25,138 nucleotides of DNA, taken from IMG/VR virus record IMGVR_UViG_3300042905_003512, positions 1 through 25,138 of that record; one strand, written 5' to 3'. This document shows positions 1-7,971 of this stretch, one piece after another. Each line of letters starts with the position of its first letter. Within the stretch, counting starts at the first letter, position 1. The notes under the pieces were generated by a model. It did no database searches and was not told the DNA's origin. It saw only the letters and a list, made by a program, of their open reading frames with translations. The translations under genes and the position numbers were made by a program. Origin of the DNA: a virus.

Positions 1-1112
1 CCCGCGCCGCCACGGAACGAGTAGATGTAGCGCCCGTTGAGGATCGCAGACTCGTTCGTCCACGCGTCGTCTCCCACTTCCCACACCCAATGTGCCGACA
101 TTCCCACACCCGGCGCAGCGGCACGGGCGGCGGTCGGCGACAGCGTCGTCCACGTCCCCGCGCTAATGCTGTAGCGGAACAGCGTCACGGCGTTCGACCC
201 CATGTAGTAGATGAAGTCGTCGTTCCCTTCAATGTTGTACACGCTCGTGGCATCGGGCTGCGTCGTCCACGCCGCCGAGGTCGTCAGCACCGTGCCGGTG
301 TTGCTGGCGATGGTGCGAATCTGCCCCGCGCCCGTGCCCGACACGATGCGGACCTGTGAGTTGGCCCACTGGTTCGTCGCCCACGCCTTGCCGCTGTTCG
401 TGAGCGTCGATGCGCCGCCCGCCGTCGCCGTGCCGGTCGCAAACGCCGCGTAGCCATCACCCATCCACGACGGGGTGGCAATCAGCTTGGAGTCGGTGCC
501 GATCACCGCTGCCGGTGCGATACCGTCCGTCGCGCCCGTCTCGGCGCTCGACCATGTATTGAGCGCAAAGTCGTAAAACCTGAAGACGTTGGCCGTCGTC
601 GTGCCCGCTGCCGTGATGGCGTTCAAGACGTACCAGCGCGGCGTCAAGAGCCGGAACGTCGTCGATGCCGTAAACGCTGACGCCTGCGTGGCGACCGTGA
701 TGATGGCGTTCGTGCCGACGGTGTTGGACACAATCGCCAGCGTCACGCCAGCGTTCGGCCCGCCCGTGATGTGGATCGAGTAGCCGCGCAGGTCGCGGGC
801 CAGCGTCAGGTTCGTGGTGATCGTGGACGTGGTGCCCGCCGTCGCCGTGCCCGAGGGGCCGATTGACGTGGCCGTCCCACACGCGCCGACCGCGAACGTG
901 CCCGCGAGTGCGCCGGACGGGATCTGCACCCACGCATCTTCCATCGGGCTGTAGAGGTACTGCACCGTCGCGCTCACGACATATAACTGCTGCTGGCGAT
1001 GGTGCCGTGACGATGCAATGAACGCGCCCGCGACGGTGGCGGCAGGGGCGGGTGTGCAGAACTCCCACCGCTTCAAATCGAGGATCTTTCGGTTGCCGTT
1101 GGTCGTTGGCAT
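1..1112 (-). CDS. Kelch-like virion protein, 3' end beyond window
   Basis: The reverse strand is open from an ATG at 1112 to the left edge: 370 codons with no stop, so the C-terminus is missing. The protein has short beta-rich blades of kelch type, with phrases such as DAWVQIPSG, LNTWSSAETG, AGTWTTLSP and GRYIYSFRGG, and is probably a propeller. Two longer modules interrupt the blades at about residues 87-157 and 226-296. Each contains a TATAG-x-ST-x-T start, a central (R)IVSGTGAGQIRTIASNT-like stretch or its diverged equivalent, and an ending near T-x-P/T-x-FRLL or TSVYNI. Similar modules occur in environmental phage structural proteins. The gene starts 7 bases after the stop of the upstream gene, so it belongs to the same operon. 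A tail or fibre-tip role is inferred from position. Exact function is unknown. Confidence 0.75.
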   Translation of the reverse strand, partial: MPTTNGNRKILDLKRWEFCTPAPAATVAGAFIASSRHHRQQQLYVVSATVQYLYSPMEDAWVQIPSGALAGTFAVGACGTATSIGPSGTATAGTTSTITTNLTLARDLRGYSIHITGGPNAGVTLAIVSNTVGTNAIITVATQASAFTASTTFRLLTPRWYVLNAITAAGTTTANVFRFYDFALNTWSSAETGATDGIAPAAVIGTDSKLIATPSWMGDGYAAFATGTATAGGASTLTNSGKAWATNQWANSQVRIVSGTGAGQIRTIASNTGTVLTTSAAWTTQPDATSVYNIEGNDDFIYYMGSNAVTLFRYSISAGTWTTLSPTAARAAAPGVGMSAHWVWEVGDDAWTNESAILNGRYIYSFRGGA

Positions 1113-1119
1113 AGTCGGC

Positions 1120-2115
1120 TCAGGTGACGGAAATGTTGCGGCGGGCGCTGTCTGCGCCGAGGCGCATCAGCGAGGGGATCTGCTCGGTCGCGGCGAGGCC
1201 ACCGATCTGCGTCTGGTTCGTCAACGTGGACACCGTCGTGACGGTGCCGACCGTCGTGATCGTCGCAAGCGTCAACGACGCCGAGATCGAATCGACCAGC
1301 ACGCGCAAGCGCCCAGCGGTGTCGGGCATCGACTGGCCGATGGTGCGGACGAGGGCTTGCAGCGCCATCCGCTGCGCTTCGATGGCTTCGATCAGTTCAC
1401 CGATGGCCTCCACCGGCACCGGCGCGGCACGCAATTCGGCATCCGTCAACCCGCCGCCGCCTGCTGGCAACACCACGGGAATCCGGCCACCACTGAGCGC
1501 AGGCAGCTTGCCATCCATGCTCGACAGTGAGGCGTTGCCGCTGGTCTGCGCGGCAGCCGTCGCGGCCCCTGTCGGCAACGGGAGCGCCGCCGCGCTCACC
1601 GGCACAGGCGTTGCCCGCAACTCAGCGTCTGTCAGCCCCGAGCCGCCCGCCGGGAGCACCACCGGGATGCGACCACCGGAGAGCGCGGGGAGCTTTGCGT
1701 CCATGCTCGACAGCGAGGCGTTGCCGGTGGTCTGCGCGGCAGCTGTGGCGGCACCCGATGGCAGCGGCAGGGCTGCGGCAGTGACCGGGACCGCTGCCGC
1801 CCGCAGCTGGGTATCAGTCAGCCCTGCCGCAACCATGTTGCTGACCGCAATCGTGCCGCTGACCGGCAGTGGGGTGGCTCGCAGCTGGGCGTCTGTGGCT
1901 GGCCCGGTAACGACGATAGACGAGGCGATGCTGACGGGCTGCGTGGCCTGCCAAAAGGTCCCCGAGACTGGGACTGCCGTTGCCCGCAGCTGGTCGTTGG
2001 TCAACGGCCCAATGACGGGCATCCTGTCGGCATCCGCCACTGCGTTGCCGGTATCGGGGATGCGGGCCACCGCCACGACCGTGCCCGCAGAATCCCGAAC
2101 ATTGATTGTTCCCAT
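1120..2115 (-). CDS. Repeat-containing phage structural protein
   Basis: This 331-residue protein is dominated by a repeated LTDxxLRAxxVPV motif. It appears five times, near residues 38, 73, 99, 161 and 224. Two complete 62-residue copies lie back to back (residues 98-159 and 160-221), each containing AAALPLP, ASLSSMD, KLPALSGGRIPVVLPAGG. A third copy breaks off after its first 14 residues and passes into a helical stretch (EAIGELIEAIEAQ) and a Thr/Val-rich C-terminus. From memory, this repeat type with a similar C-terminus is common in phage structural genes of unknown role. The ATG shares its A with the stop of the upstream gene (TGATG), indicating translational coupling. Location among fibre genes suggests a virion surface or fibre-linker role. 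Confidence 0.8.
   Translation of the reverse strand: MGTINVRDSAGTVVAVARIPDTGNAVADADRMPVIGPLTNDQLRATAVPVSGTFWQATQPVSIASSIVVTGPATDAQLRATPLPVSGTIAVSNMVAAGLTDTQLRAAAVPVTAAALPLPSGAATAAAQTTGNASLSSMDAKLPALSGGRIPVVLPAGGSGLTDAELRATPVPVSAAALPLPTGAATAAAQTSGNASLSSMDGKLPALSGGRIPVVLPAGGGGLTDAELRAAPVPVEAIGELIEAIEAQRMALQALVRTIGQSMPDTAGRLRVLVDSISASLTLATITTVGTVTTVSTLTNQTQIGGLAATEQIPSLMRLGADSARRNISVT
1453..1824 (-). repeat. Two tandem 186-bp coding repeats
   Basis: Two head-to-tail copies of a 62-codon unit (1639-1824 and 1453-1638) lie inside the repeat-containing structural gene. They differ at only a few residues (for example DTQ/DAE and TTG/TSG), which suggests a recent duplication or continuing homogenisation. 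Confidence 0.85.
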
Positions 2116-2384
2116 CAGAACCCTCCAATAGTGAACAGCGCCAGCAGCCCAGAGTTGTTGGCGTTCGAGAAGTCCAGCGTGCCGGGCGGCGTCACCAGCG
2201 GGATGCCCGCCGCAGCCAGTGAGGCCAGAATGATAGACACCGTGTTTTCCAGCGCCACAACGCGAGCCTCTAGCGCCGGGTCTACCCCAAGCTCCCCCGC
2301 CGCGAACGCCTGTGCTATGTCCGAGAGGATAGCAGCCTCTCGGGTCGGCAGCGGGATCGGGCGCAGCGGCAGGACGGTAGCCAT
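2115..2384 (-). CDS. Small virion-region protein, 89 aa
   Basis: The ATG at 2384 overlaps the previous gene's TGA by one base (TGATG), which decides this start over longer in-frame extensions. The first half is charged and helical, with a probable short coiled coil around residues 37-60 (PALEARVVALENTVSIILASL). A Pro/Gly-rich segment and a hydrophobic tail follow (DFSNANNSGLLALFTIGGF). The short coiled coil with a small beta-like C-terminus fits a trimeric fibre or chaperone-like tail accessory protein, but that is inference. It is translationally coupled on both sides (2384 and 2115). No family is recognised. Confidence 0.65.
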   Translation of the reverse strand: MATVLPLRPIPLPTREAAILSDIAQAFAAGELGVDPALEARVVALENTVSIILASLAAAGIPLVTPPGTLDFSNANNSGLLALFTIGGF

Positions 2385-2845
2385 CAGAAGAAGATGTTGA
2401 GTACGGCAGTTGGCCCGTCGGTCATGCTGACTGGGTCGTGGTAGTAGATGTCCCAGCGCACTTCGCCGGTCGTGCTGATGCCCAGCTGCGGCTGCGTGAA
2501 CGGCCCGTCGGTCAACTCGTCCAGCGTCGTTGTCGCCAGTAACACGCCGGAGTTGTAGATGCGCTGCGTCCCGCGCACCCGCCACTGCGGCTGGCGGTTT
2601 GACAGGTTCAACGTCACCGTTGTGCTGCCGTTGACCGACATACTGCCGGTCGGTGCGACTGCGGGGGGAAAAGACGCGAAGCCTGCGTAAAACTGATTCC
2701 ACCCCCCCACCCCATCGCTGACCCAGAGACCGCTCGCCCCTTTCCACGCACCGCCGTCGCGGACCCAGACATACCCTGTCTGGACCGGCGGGGACCATGC
2801 CGGGGTAAGGGGCACCGTGGCGGTATCCCACACATGCAGTGGCAT
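2384..2845 (-). CDS. Hypothetical tail-region protein, 153 aa
   Basis: A beta-rich protein with many aromatic residues near the N-terminus (WDTATVPLTPAW, YVWVRDGGAWKGASGLWVSDG, WNQFYAGF). A predicted beta-sandwich-like half follows, with alternating hydrophobic residues (STTVTLNLSNRQPQWRV, EVRWDIYYHD). Tryptophan- and glycine-rich N-termini of this kind are common in small phage fibre or adhesin subunits. The start lies 2 bases after the stop of the tail-fibre gene, and its stop overlaps the next start (TGATG). It is most likely a minor tail or adhesion subunit. The specific role is unknown. Confidence 0.65.
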   Translation of the reverse strand: MPLHVWDTATVPLTPAWSPPVQTGYVWVRDGGAWKGASGLWVSDGVGGWNQFYAGFASFPPAVAPTGSMSVNGSTTVTLNLSNRQPQWRVRGTQRIYNSGVLLATTTLDELTDGPFTQPQLGISTTGEVRWDIYYHDPVSMTDGPTAVLNIFF

Positions 2846-2847
2846 CG

Positions 2848-4233
2848 CTACACCCGCGCCCAGATGGTTCCGGCGATGGCAGAGCCGCTGGGGGCCGACG
2901 TTGACACGATGATACCCGGCAAGGGGTTGCCCCCGACTGTTCCGTCTGAAAAAGTGCCGGTCCCACCTTGCGTCGTCTTGGTGCTCAGAGCCGACGCCAA
3001 CCCTGTCACATCAGCAATGACATGGGAGTGCGCCGACGGAGTAAAGCTGTCCGGCCTATCAGTGATATGCGCCCAAAGGTGGGTGTGGGCGCTGGGCGCA
3101 AAAGTCGCCGGGACGTTGTCAAGGTCCGACCACGGATGCCGGTGCGACGACGGCGCAAACGTGCTGGGGCGGTTGGCCACCGTCGTGTTCCAGTCGGCAG
3201 GCAGGAACGCCGGGACCCCCGTGATGGTGGACCACGCCTGATTGTGTGCCGCCGGGGTGAAGCTGCTGGGCACACCCGTCAGCTGGTTGTATGGCAGTGT
3301 CACGCTTGATGGGATAGCCCCCGGCGTGATCTGCGTAGCAGGCAACGTCACCCCAGCGCCAAGCGCCCCTGCTGTGATTTGCGTGGCGGGATGCGTATGG
3401 GCGTCCGGCGGGAAAACCAAAGGCCGACCTGTCACATCGACCCACGCCACCGTCCCGCCGCCACCGGAACCGGAAACGGTGGCCCACGCCAGATTGCCCG
3501 CGCCGTCAGTGCGAAGCGCCTGCCCCGTCGTGCCGTCTGCGGCGGGGAAGGTGTAGTTCACCCCGCCAATCTGGAGCGTGCGGGGCGTGTCGAGCCGCCC
3601 ACTGGCCCGCAACGCCAGCAGGGTGCTGGCCGTCGAAAGCAGGATGTCCCCGTTCCGGTCGTTCTGGACCGTCATCGCAGAAGACAGGCCCAAGAACCCG
3701 ACAGCCCCGCTGCGGACCGTCGGGGTTGCCGTTACGGAGTACAGCCCGAGGAACCCCGTCTGGACTCCGGCGTTGGCCGACGGCCCTGCACGCAGCCCCT
3801 CGACGAACACCTGTTCCTGCGTGAACCCGTTGCTCTGGTTGGCCAGCACGACCGACGACGGGAACCGGGCAACGTCCAGCGTGCCGCTGGTCAGCAGCAC
3901 GGCGCTGTGCGCCGAGGGCGGGAACGTCGCCGGACGCCCCGACAGCGACTCCCACGCGAAACTCTGCGAGACCCAGCTGACGCCATTGTCCAGCCACAGC
4001 AACGGCTGAGACGCGGTGTCGTAAGTGACAAACACCCGGCCCAGTATGCCCGCCGCAGGGCGGTCCGCCAGCAGGCCGCTTTGCACATGGATGCTGGCGT
4101 CGGCGTCGTGCTGGTTGAACGCCGCCGCGACAGTGTTGCCCAGCCCCCGGACAATCGACGAAGTAATGGGCCGCTCGTTCTGCGAGGGGCGAGTAAACGG
4201 GGCCAGCTGGTACTGACTGACAAGCAGCGGCAT
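2848..4233 (-). CDS. Tail fibre protein with HxH repeats
   Basis: This 461-residue protein has the composition of a trimeric tail fibre. A repeated W-x-x-(I/V/L)-x-(G/D/N)-(R/V)-P-x-x-F-x-P-(S/D/A)-x-H unit occurs near residues 94-109, 264-279, 315-330, 334-364, 368-383 and 387-402. Several copies end in an HxH metal-binding triplet (HTH 279-281, HRH 364-366, HTH 383-385, HSH 402-404). In T4-type receptor-binding tips, such HxH motifs bind iron along a trimer axis. The middle (about residues 139-250) resembles fibre shaft sequence, with GDILLSTASTLLALRASGR and an AADGTTGQALRTDGAGNLAW segment. The C-terminus ends in a typical GTIWARV strand. It sits 21 bases downstream of the IPT-domain gene. 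The role is probably host recognition. Confidence 0.85.
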   Translation of the reverse strand: MPLLVSQYQLAPFTRPSQNERPITSSIVRGLGNTVAAAFNQHDADASIHVQSGLLADRPAAGILGRVFVTYDTASQPLLWLDNGVSWVSQSFAWESLSGRPATFPPSAHSAVLLTSGTLDVARFPSSVVLANQSNGFTQEQVFVEGLRAGPSANAGVQTGFLGLYSVTATPTVRSGAVGFLGLSSAMTVQNDRNGDILLSTASTLLALRASGRLDTPRTLQIGGVNYTFPAADGTTGQALRTDGAGNLAWATVSGSGGGGTVAWVDVTGRPLVFPPDAHTHPATQITAGALGAGVTLPATQITPGAIPSSVTLPYNQLTGVPSSFTPAAHNQAWSTITGVPAFLPADWNTTVANRPSTFAPSSHRHPWSDLDNVPATFAPSAHTHLWAHITDRPDSFTPSAHSHVIADVTGLASALSTKTTQGGTGTFSDGTVGGNPLPGIIVSTSAPSGSAIAGTIWARV

Positions 4234-4254
4234 CAGAGTCTCACGGCCAAAGGA

Positions 4255-5448
4255 TTACTGGAACCGAATCCGCAGGCCCGCGAACGTCGCAAAGCCGATG
4301 GCGGCAGGAACTGCCAGTGTTCCGAGCAGGCTGGTGACAGGCCGCAGGACCAAGCTGGAGAATGTTACCAGACCGCCGCTCTGCACGGCAGTTCCTCCGC
4401 TGACGACTTCGGCCCCGGTCAAGACGATGTCGATGCCGATGGTGACGGTGGTGCCGTCCCCGTCGGTGGTGTCTACCGGACCCGCCGCAGTCGCCTGCAA
4501 GACCAGCGGCGGCGTCAGCACGGCGTTGATAGGGATAGACCCCAGCGCAGGGTAGCCAGACACGACCCGGAACCCGGTGCGAGTCGGCGGGGGTGTCGTG
4601 ACGGTGAACGTCGGGCCACCCGTGACACTGCCACCTGTGGCAGTGAGGCCCGTTGCGCCCGTCGTCGAGCCAGCACCCACCGTCGCCCGAACCTGCGTGG
4701 CGCTGTCGTTGAGGATGCCGGTCATCGCCGTGCCGTTCACGTTTGCGAGAGACGTACCACCGAGGTTCGTGCCGGTGAACGTGACTTGCGTTCCGACAGG
4801 CCCGCTCGTTGGGCTGATGCTGGAGACAGTCGGGCCGGAAGCGGCAACTGGCTCAAACGCAATGAAACTGACATCTGACGCAAAAACACCGCCCGCGTGC
4901 CCGCCGAGCACAAACTCCAGAACCCCTGTGCTGAACGTTAAAACAGAGGGGGTTGCCGTCAGAGCATTTGTTGCAATAGCGCGGGCTACTCCGTTCTGGT
5001 CAACCCACTGATCCTGATTCAGCGTTTCATCGCCGTCGCCAAAAACAACAGGGGAAGACCACGAGTAGTCGAGCCGGTTTGTGCCGCCAACACCATCGTT
5101 AATACGCCAGCGGCTTCGCTGATAGCTTGTTGCAGAGCAGCCGACAATGACACGATACTGTCCCGCGGCGGGGAGGTTAATACGAAACGTCCGGGCTGCG
5201 ATTGAGTTTGTCAGCCGCCACCGCCCTCGTAGCGCAAGGTCGTCACCTGAAGTCCACGGAACTGTTGTGTTTGTTCCGATTGCGGCAGAACCTCCAAACT
5301 CATCAACGCCCGCTCCCAGCGTAACGCCTCCAAGGGTGTACGGATACATCAAAGCATCCGTACCCCAGCGTGCGCCAATTACGTCTCCAACAACTTCTCC
5401 TGTCGCCGCAGGGTAATCGTTGCCAAACCGGATAATTGTGTATGCCAT
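4255..5448 (-). CDS. Adhesin with carbohydrate-binding-like, IPT/TIG and Ig-like domains
   Basis: Three parts are visible in 397 residues. Residues 1-200 form a beta-rich domain resembling galactose-binding or malectin-type modules (RTFRINLPAAGQYRVIVGCS, then VLEFVLGG). Residues 205-284 form an IPT/TIG immunoglobulin-like domain, recognisable from SISPTSGPVGTQVTFTGTNL. Residues 290-397 resemble a bacterial Ig-like domain (GGLVTFSSLVL, GFATFAGLRIRF). The first part is clearly lower in G+C (about 50-58% in sampled lines) than the IPT part (about 73%), and the change falls at the domain boundary. The stop of the preceding gene is directly adjacent (TAA then ATG). A virion-surface glycan-binding role is inferred from the domain set. 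Confidence 0.78.
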   Translation of the reverse strand: MAYTIIRFGNDYPAATGEVVGDVIGARWGTDALMYPYTLGGVTLGAGVDEFGGSAAIGTNTTVPWTSGDDLALRGRWRLTNSIAARTFRINLPAAGQYRVIVGCSATSYQRSRWRINDGVGGTNRLDYSWSSPVVFGDGDETLNQDQWVDQNGVARAIATNALTATPSVLTFSTGVLEFVLGGHAGGVFASDVSFIAFEPVAASGPTVSSISPTSGPVGTQVTFTGTNLGGTSLANVNGTAMTGILNDSATQVRATVGAGSTTGATGLTATGGSVTGGPTFTVTTPPPTRTGFRVVSGYPALGSIPINAVLTPPLVLQATAAGPVDTTDGDGTTVTIGIDIVLTGAEVVSGGTAVQSGGLVTFSSLVLRPVTSLLGTLAVPAAIGFATFAGLRIRFQ

Positions 5449-7425
5449 TTAATAGCCTCGTCCGGTTTCGGTGGTCACCATGCACGCCGCAATCAAGTCG
5501 TAATCTGGCCCCGGATCGCCACCGTCTTGTGCAATCCCTTTCCCAATCGTGCCGGTGCCAAGAGTCAGCGTCGTACTGTTGATGCCCGCAGCGGCCAAAG
5601 TAAGAGCGCCTCGGTTAGTGCTGCCAAGTGTTGCAAAAAGCTGTGCGGCTTGGTCGCTGATACCTGTCACCAGATTGCCTTCAGACACCACAGCAGTTTT
5701 GACTGGAAACGTCCAACTGACCGGCAGTGGGACTGTAGTGTTTGGCGAATCTTCATAGTTGGCAATGATCCCCCACCCCCCAGCAATATCCAACCCAGCC
5801 AAAACGTTGTTGCTGATGTCCCATCGGCGCATTTCTGGAGGGTTTCCGGCATTTCCAAAGCTCATCGCCCACTTGTAGTTCTCTGTCGGCTGGATACGAG
5901 TCGCGCAGTACCATGCGTTATGCCGGATGGCGATGTCTGTGACACGCTTCCATTCGTCCGACCCAAAAAATGTTCCAGTGCGTTCCCCGCCAATACGGAG
6001 GCCATGAAGCGTTGTAATTTCTTCGGCAATGCCAAGGTCGGCGGGGTTCCACGGCAACTGAACGTTGTGCGAGAAATCGACCTTGTGCGTAGCGCGATAA
6101 TCTCCGCCACCAAAGTAGTCACCCCCCTGAATGACGAAGAAGCCAGACGACCGGACTAGCTTGTTAAGTCGGATCACAATATCCGAGGCACTAGCGAAGA
6201 CCTCTCCGGTGCCTTGGTCAGACGACTTGGCAACAATGGCATACAACTGCGACCCCAACCGATTGAAGCCGTAGTAGTTTTCGATCAGGTTGCCTTCCCA
6301 TGTGATCCGCTGACCGATCTTGGTTTCCAGCATGTTCTTGTGCAGCCGCCCCTGCGTATGCCAGCGCGGACGGAACGTGAGCCGGTTGTAGCCAACCACC
6401 ATGTCTTTTGGCACATATTGCTCTGCCCACGCATTGCCGCCACCGTAAATGACATGTTCGCCCCATGCACACGCCATCTCGTTGTTCCAGATGTAGTGGT
6501 CGCCCGTGCAGGACAACACCGCGATGACTTGCGCGTCACCGTTGTTGCTGTCACCAGCATTTTCGGCCCACGAATTGATGAGCGCGAACCGATGGAAATT
6601 GGCAAGAAGCAGTCGGCGGAATCGAATCTGATCGTCGCCTTCAAGAATACAGCGATCCACGATGATGTTTTGCGGCTCGCCAGTCTGACGAGTCAACGGT
6701 GACGTACTATAATTGCCAACGTCCCATCCAAGATACCCCATGTACGTCCACGTTGAATTGCCGCCACCGGGGCCGCCAACTGTTGCATTCTGGCCGAATT
6801 GGCTCGCCCGGATACTTGCGACAAGATCAGTGTCCACTCGGAAGTGCAGCCCTGTGAGGCGAACGCCGTTGGTCTGGTTTGTAAAATTGAAGATGCGCTG
6901 GTTGTAGGTTTGCATCTCCATTTTTGCCATCAACGACGCATCATCTGCCAGCGACACACGCTGCCCTTCACCACGCAGCGTCCCTGCGCCGACTGACACC
7001 GATTCGATGTACGTCCAACGCAGAATCCCGCCCGACGTATACACAGGCGGAATGTCGATTTCTTCCCCAGTGATACGGATGCCGTTGGCAATCCGAATCT
7101 TGCATGGGCCTGTTGTTCCTCTGCCAGCAATCGCGGCGACCAATGCTGCACGATTGAGAGCGGGCGACCCTTGTTCTGTAATGGTGACCGAGGAGGTCGG
7201 CTCGTTTGTCGCGTAGGCCAGCCACGCGGCCGTTGTCGCAGTTGGCTGATGCCGCTTTGTCGTCGTGTTGTACTCGACCGTCAGCGCACCGCGCTGCGTC
7301 GGAGCGTACCGAGCAGATTCGCCGGGATACAGCGGCGGACCGCTTGGCGGAATTACACTAAACCCAGTGGTGGCCCCGACCAGCGGGGTCGCACCGGGAG
7401 AGGTAAAGCGAATCTGGAACGTCAT
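5449..7425 (-). CDS. Right-handed beta-helix tailspike-like protein
   Basis: This is a 658-residue protein. After about 110 N-terminal residues it shows short irregular repeats of alternating hydrophobic strands and turns, with many Asn and Asp (NIIVDRCILEGDDQIRFRRL, FALINSWAENAGDSNNGDA, HYIWNNEMAC, ITWEGNLIENYYG, IVIRLNKLVRSSGF). This is typical of pectate-lyase-type right-handed parallel beta-helices in phage tailspikes. The N-terminus (IRFTSPG, then GFSVIPPSG) resembles the end of an Ig-like domain in the neighbouring upstream gene. Its start overlaps that gene's stop by four bases (ATGA). Base composition is lower in G+C than the flanking genes. It probably binds or degrades surface polysaccharide, but no catalytic residues could be assigned by eye. 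Confidence 0.82.
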   Translation of the reverse strand: MTFQIRFTSPGATPLVGATTGFSVIPPSGPPLYPGESARYAPTQRGALTVEYNTTTKRHQPTATTAAWLAYATNEPTSSVTITEQGSPALNRAALVAAIAGRGTTGPCKIRIANGIRITGEEIDIPPVYTSGGILRWTYIESVSVGAGTLRGEGQRVSLADDASLMAKMEMQTYNQRIFNFTNQTNGVRLTGLHFRVDTDLVASIRASQFGQNATVGGPGGGNSTWTYMGYLGWDVGNYSTSPLTRQTGEPQNIIVDRCILEGDDQIRFRRLLLANFHRFALINSWAENAGDSNNGDAQVIAVLSCTGDHYIWNNEMACAWGEHVIYGGGNAWAEQYVPKDMVVGYNRLTFRPRWHTQGRLHKNMLETKIGQRITWEGNLIENYYGFNRLGSQLYAIVAKSSDQGTGEVFASASDIVIRLNKLVRSSGFFVIQGGDYFGGGDYRATHKVDFSHNVQLPWNPADLGIAEEITTLHGLRIGGERTGTFFGSDEWKRVTDIAIRHNAWYCATRIQPTENYKWAMSFGNAGNPPEMRRWDISNNVLAGLDIAGGWGIIANYEDSPNTTVPLPVSWTFPVKTAVVSEGNLVTGISDQAAQLFATLGSTNRGALTLAAAGINSTTLTLGTGTIGKGIAQDGGDPGPDYDLIAACMVTTETGRGY

Positions 7426-7967
7426 ACGAGAGTCACCCGGATGGAGGTGCTGAAGGCCGTCGTCAATCCCGGCGCAGTGGCTCGCAGTACGACATCGCGT
7501 TCCGTGCCGCTGATGTAGACGACGGAGAAGATAGACAGCGTGATCGTGCCGACATACGACGGGGCCAGTGTGCCGTCCGCCGTTTCGACTCGCACCTGCA
7601 CCGAGGACATGACAGCGTTCTCGTTGACGGCGACCGGCGTGCTGCCAAAAGCCAGCCGGGTCGGGACCAACGTGACCGCAGGCACGACATCGAAAACGTT
7701 CGACAAGACATCCGGCAACCCCGGACTGGTAAACCGAATCTGGTGGGGGGAAGGGTCAGGAGAGCCGGGCGGCACGGTGACCGCCAGCCCGACGAAGGTG
7801 GCTCGTCCCGCCGCAGCGGCTGCGGTAAGCGTCCCTGACAGGGTGCCCACTCCAGAGGCGAGTGCCGCCGTCACAGTGCCGGTGGCACCAAAGACGCGCT
7901 CGCCGTTGACATCGACCAAGTCCACCGCTGGCTGCTGCGGGAACGGGATTCCACTTTGGACGGCCAT
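7422..7967 (-). CDS. Two-domain bacterial Ig-like virion protein
   Basis: The start is taken at the ATG at 7967, 4 bases after the stop of the upstream tail gene. Longer in-frame extension into that gene is rejected as an overlapping shadow. The product has 181 residues. Residues 1-90 fit the invasin/Big-type immunoglobulin fold: a VDVNGERVFGATGTVTAAL start, SGVGTLSGTLTAAAAAGRAT, then FVGLAVTV, and a closing HQIRFTSPG-LPDVLSNVFDV. A second beta-rich domain occupies about residues 95-181. Such domains decorate phage heads and tails and bind surface glycans weakly. It is translationally coupled to the beta-helix gene and may form the base of that spike. Confidence 0.75.
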   Translation of the reverse strand: MAVQSGIPFPQQPAVDLVDVNGERVFGATGTVTAALASGVGTLSGTLTAAAAAGRATFVGLAVTVPPGSPDPSPHQIRFTSPGLPDVLSNVFDVVPAVTLVPTRLAFGSTPVAVNENAVMSSVQVRVETADGTLAPSYVGTITLSIFSVVYISGTERDVVLRATAPGLTTAFSTSIRVTLV

Positions 7968-7971
7968 GGGG

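Noticed and set aside
1453-1824. Diversity-generating retroelement variable repeats
   Set aside because: The repeats are tandem in one gene and differ at scattered positions. No reverse transcriptase or template repeat is visible in the window.
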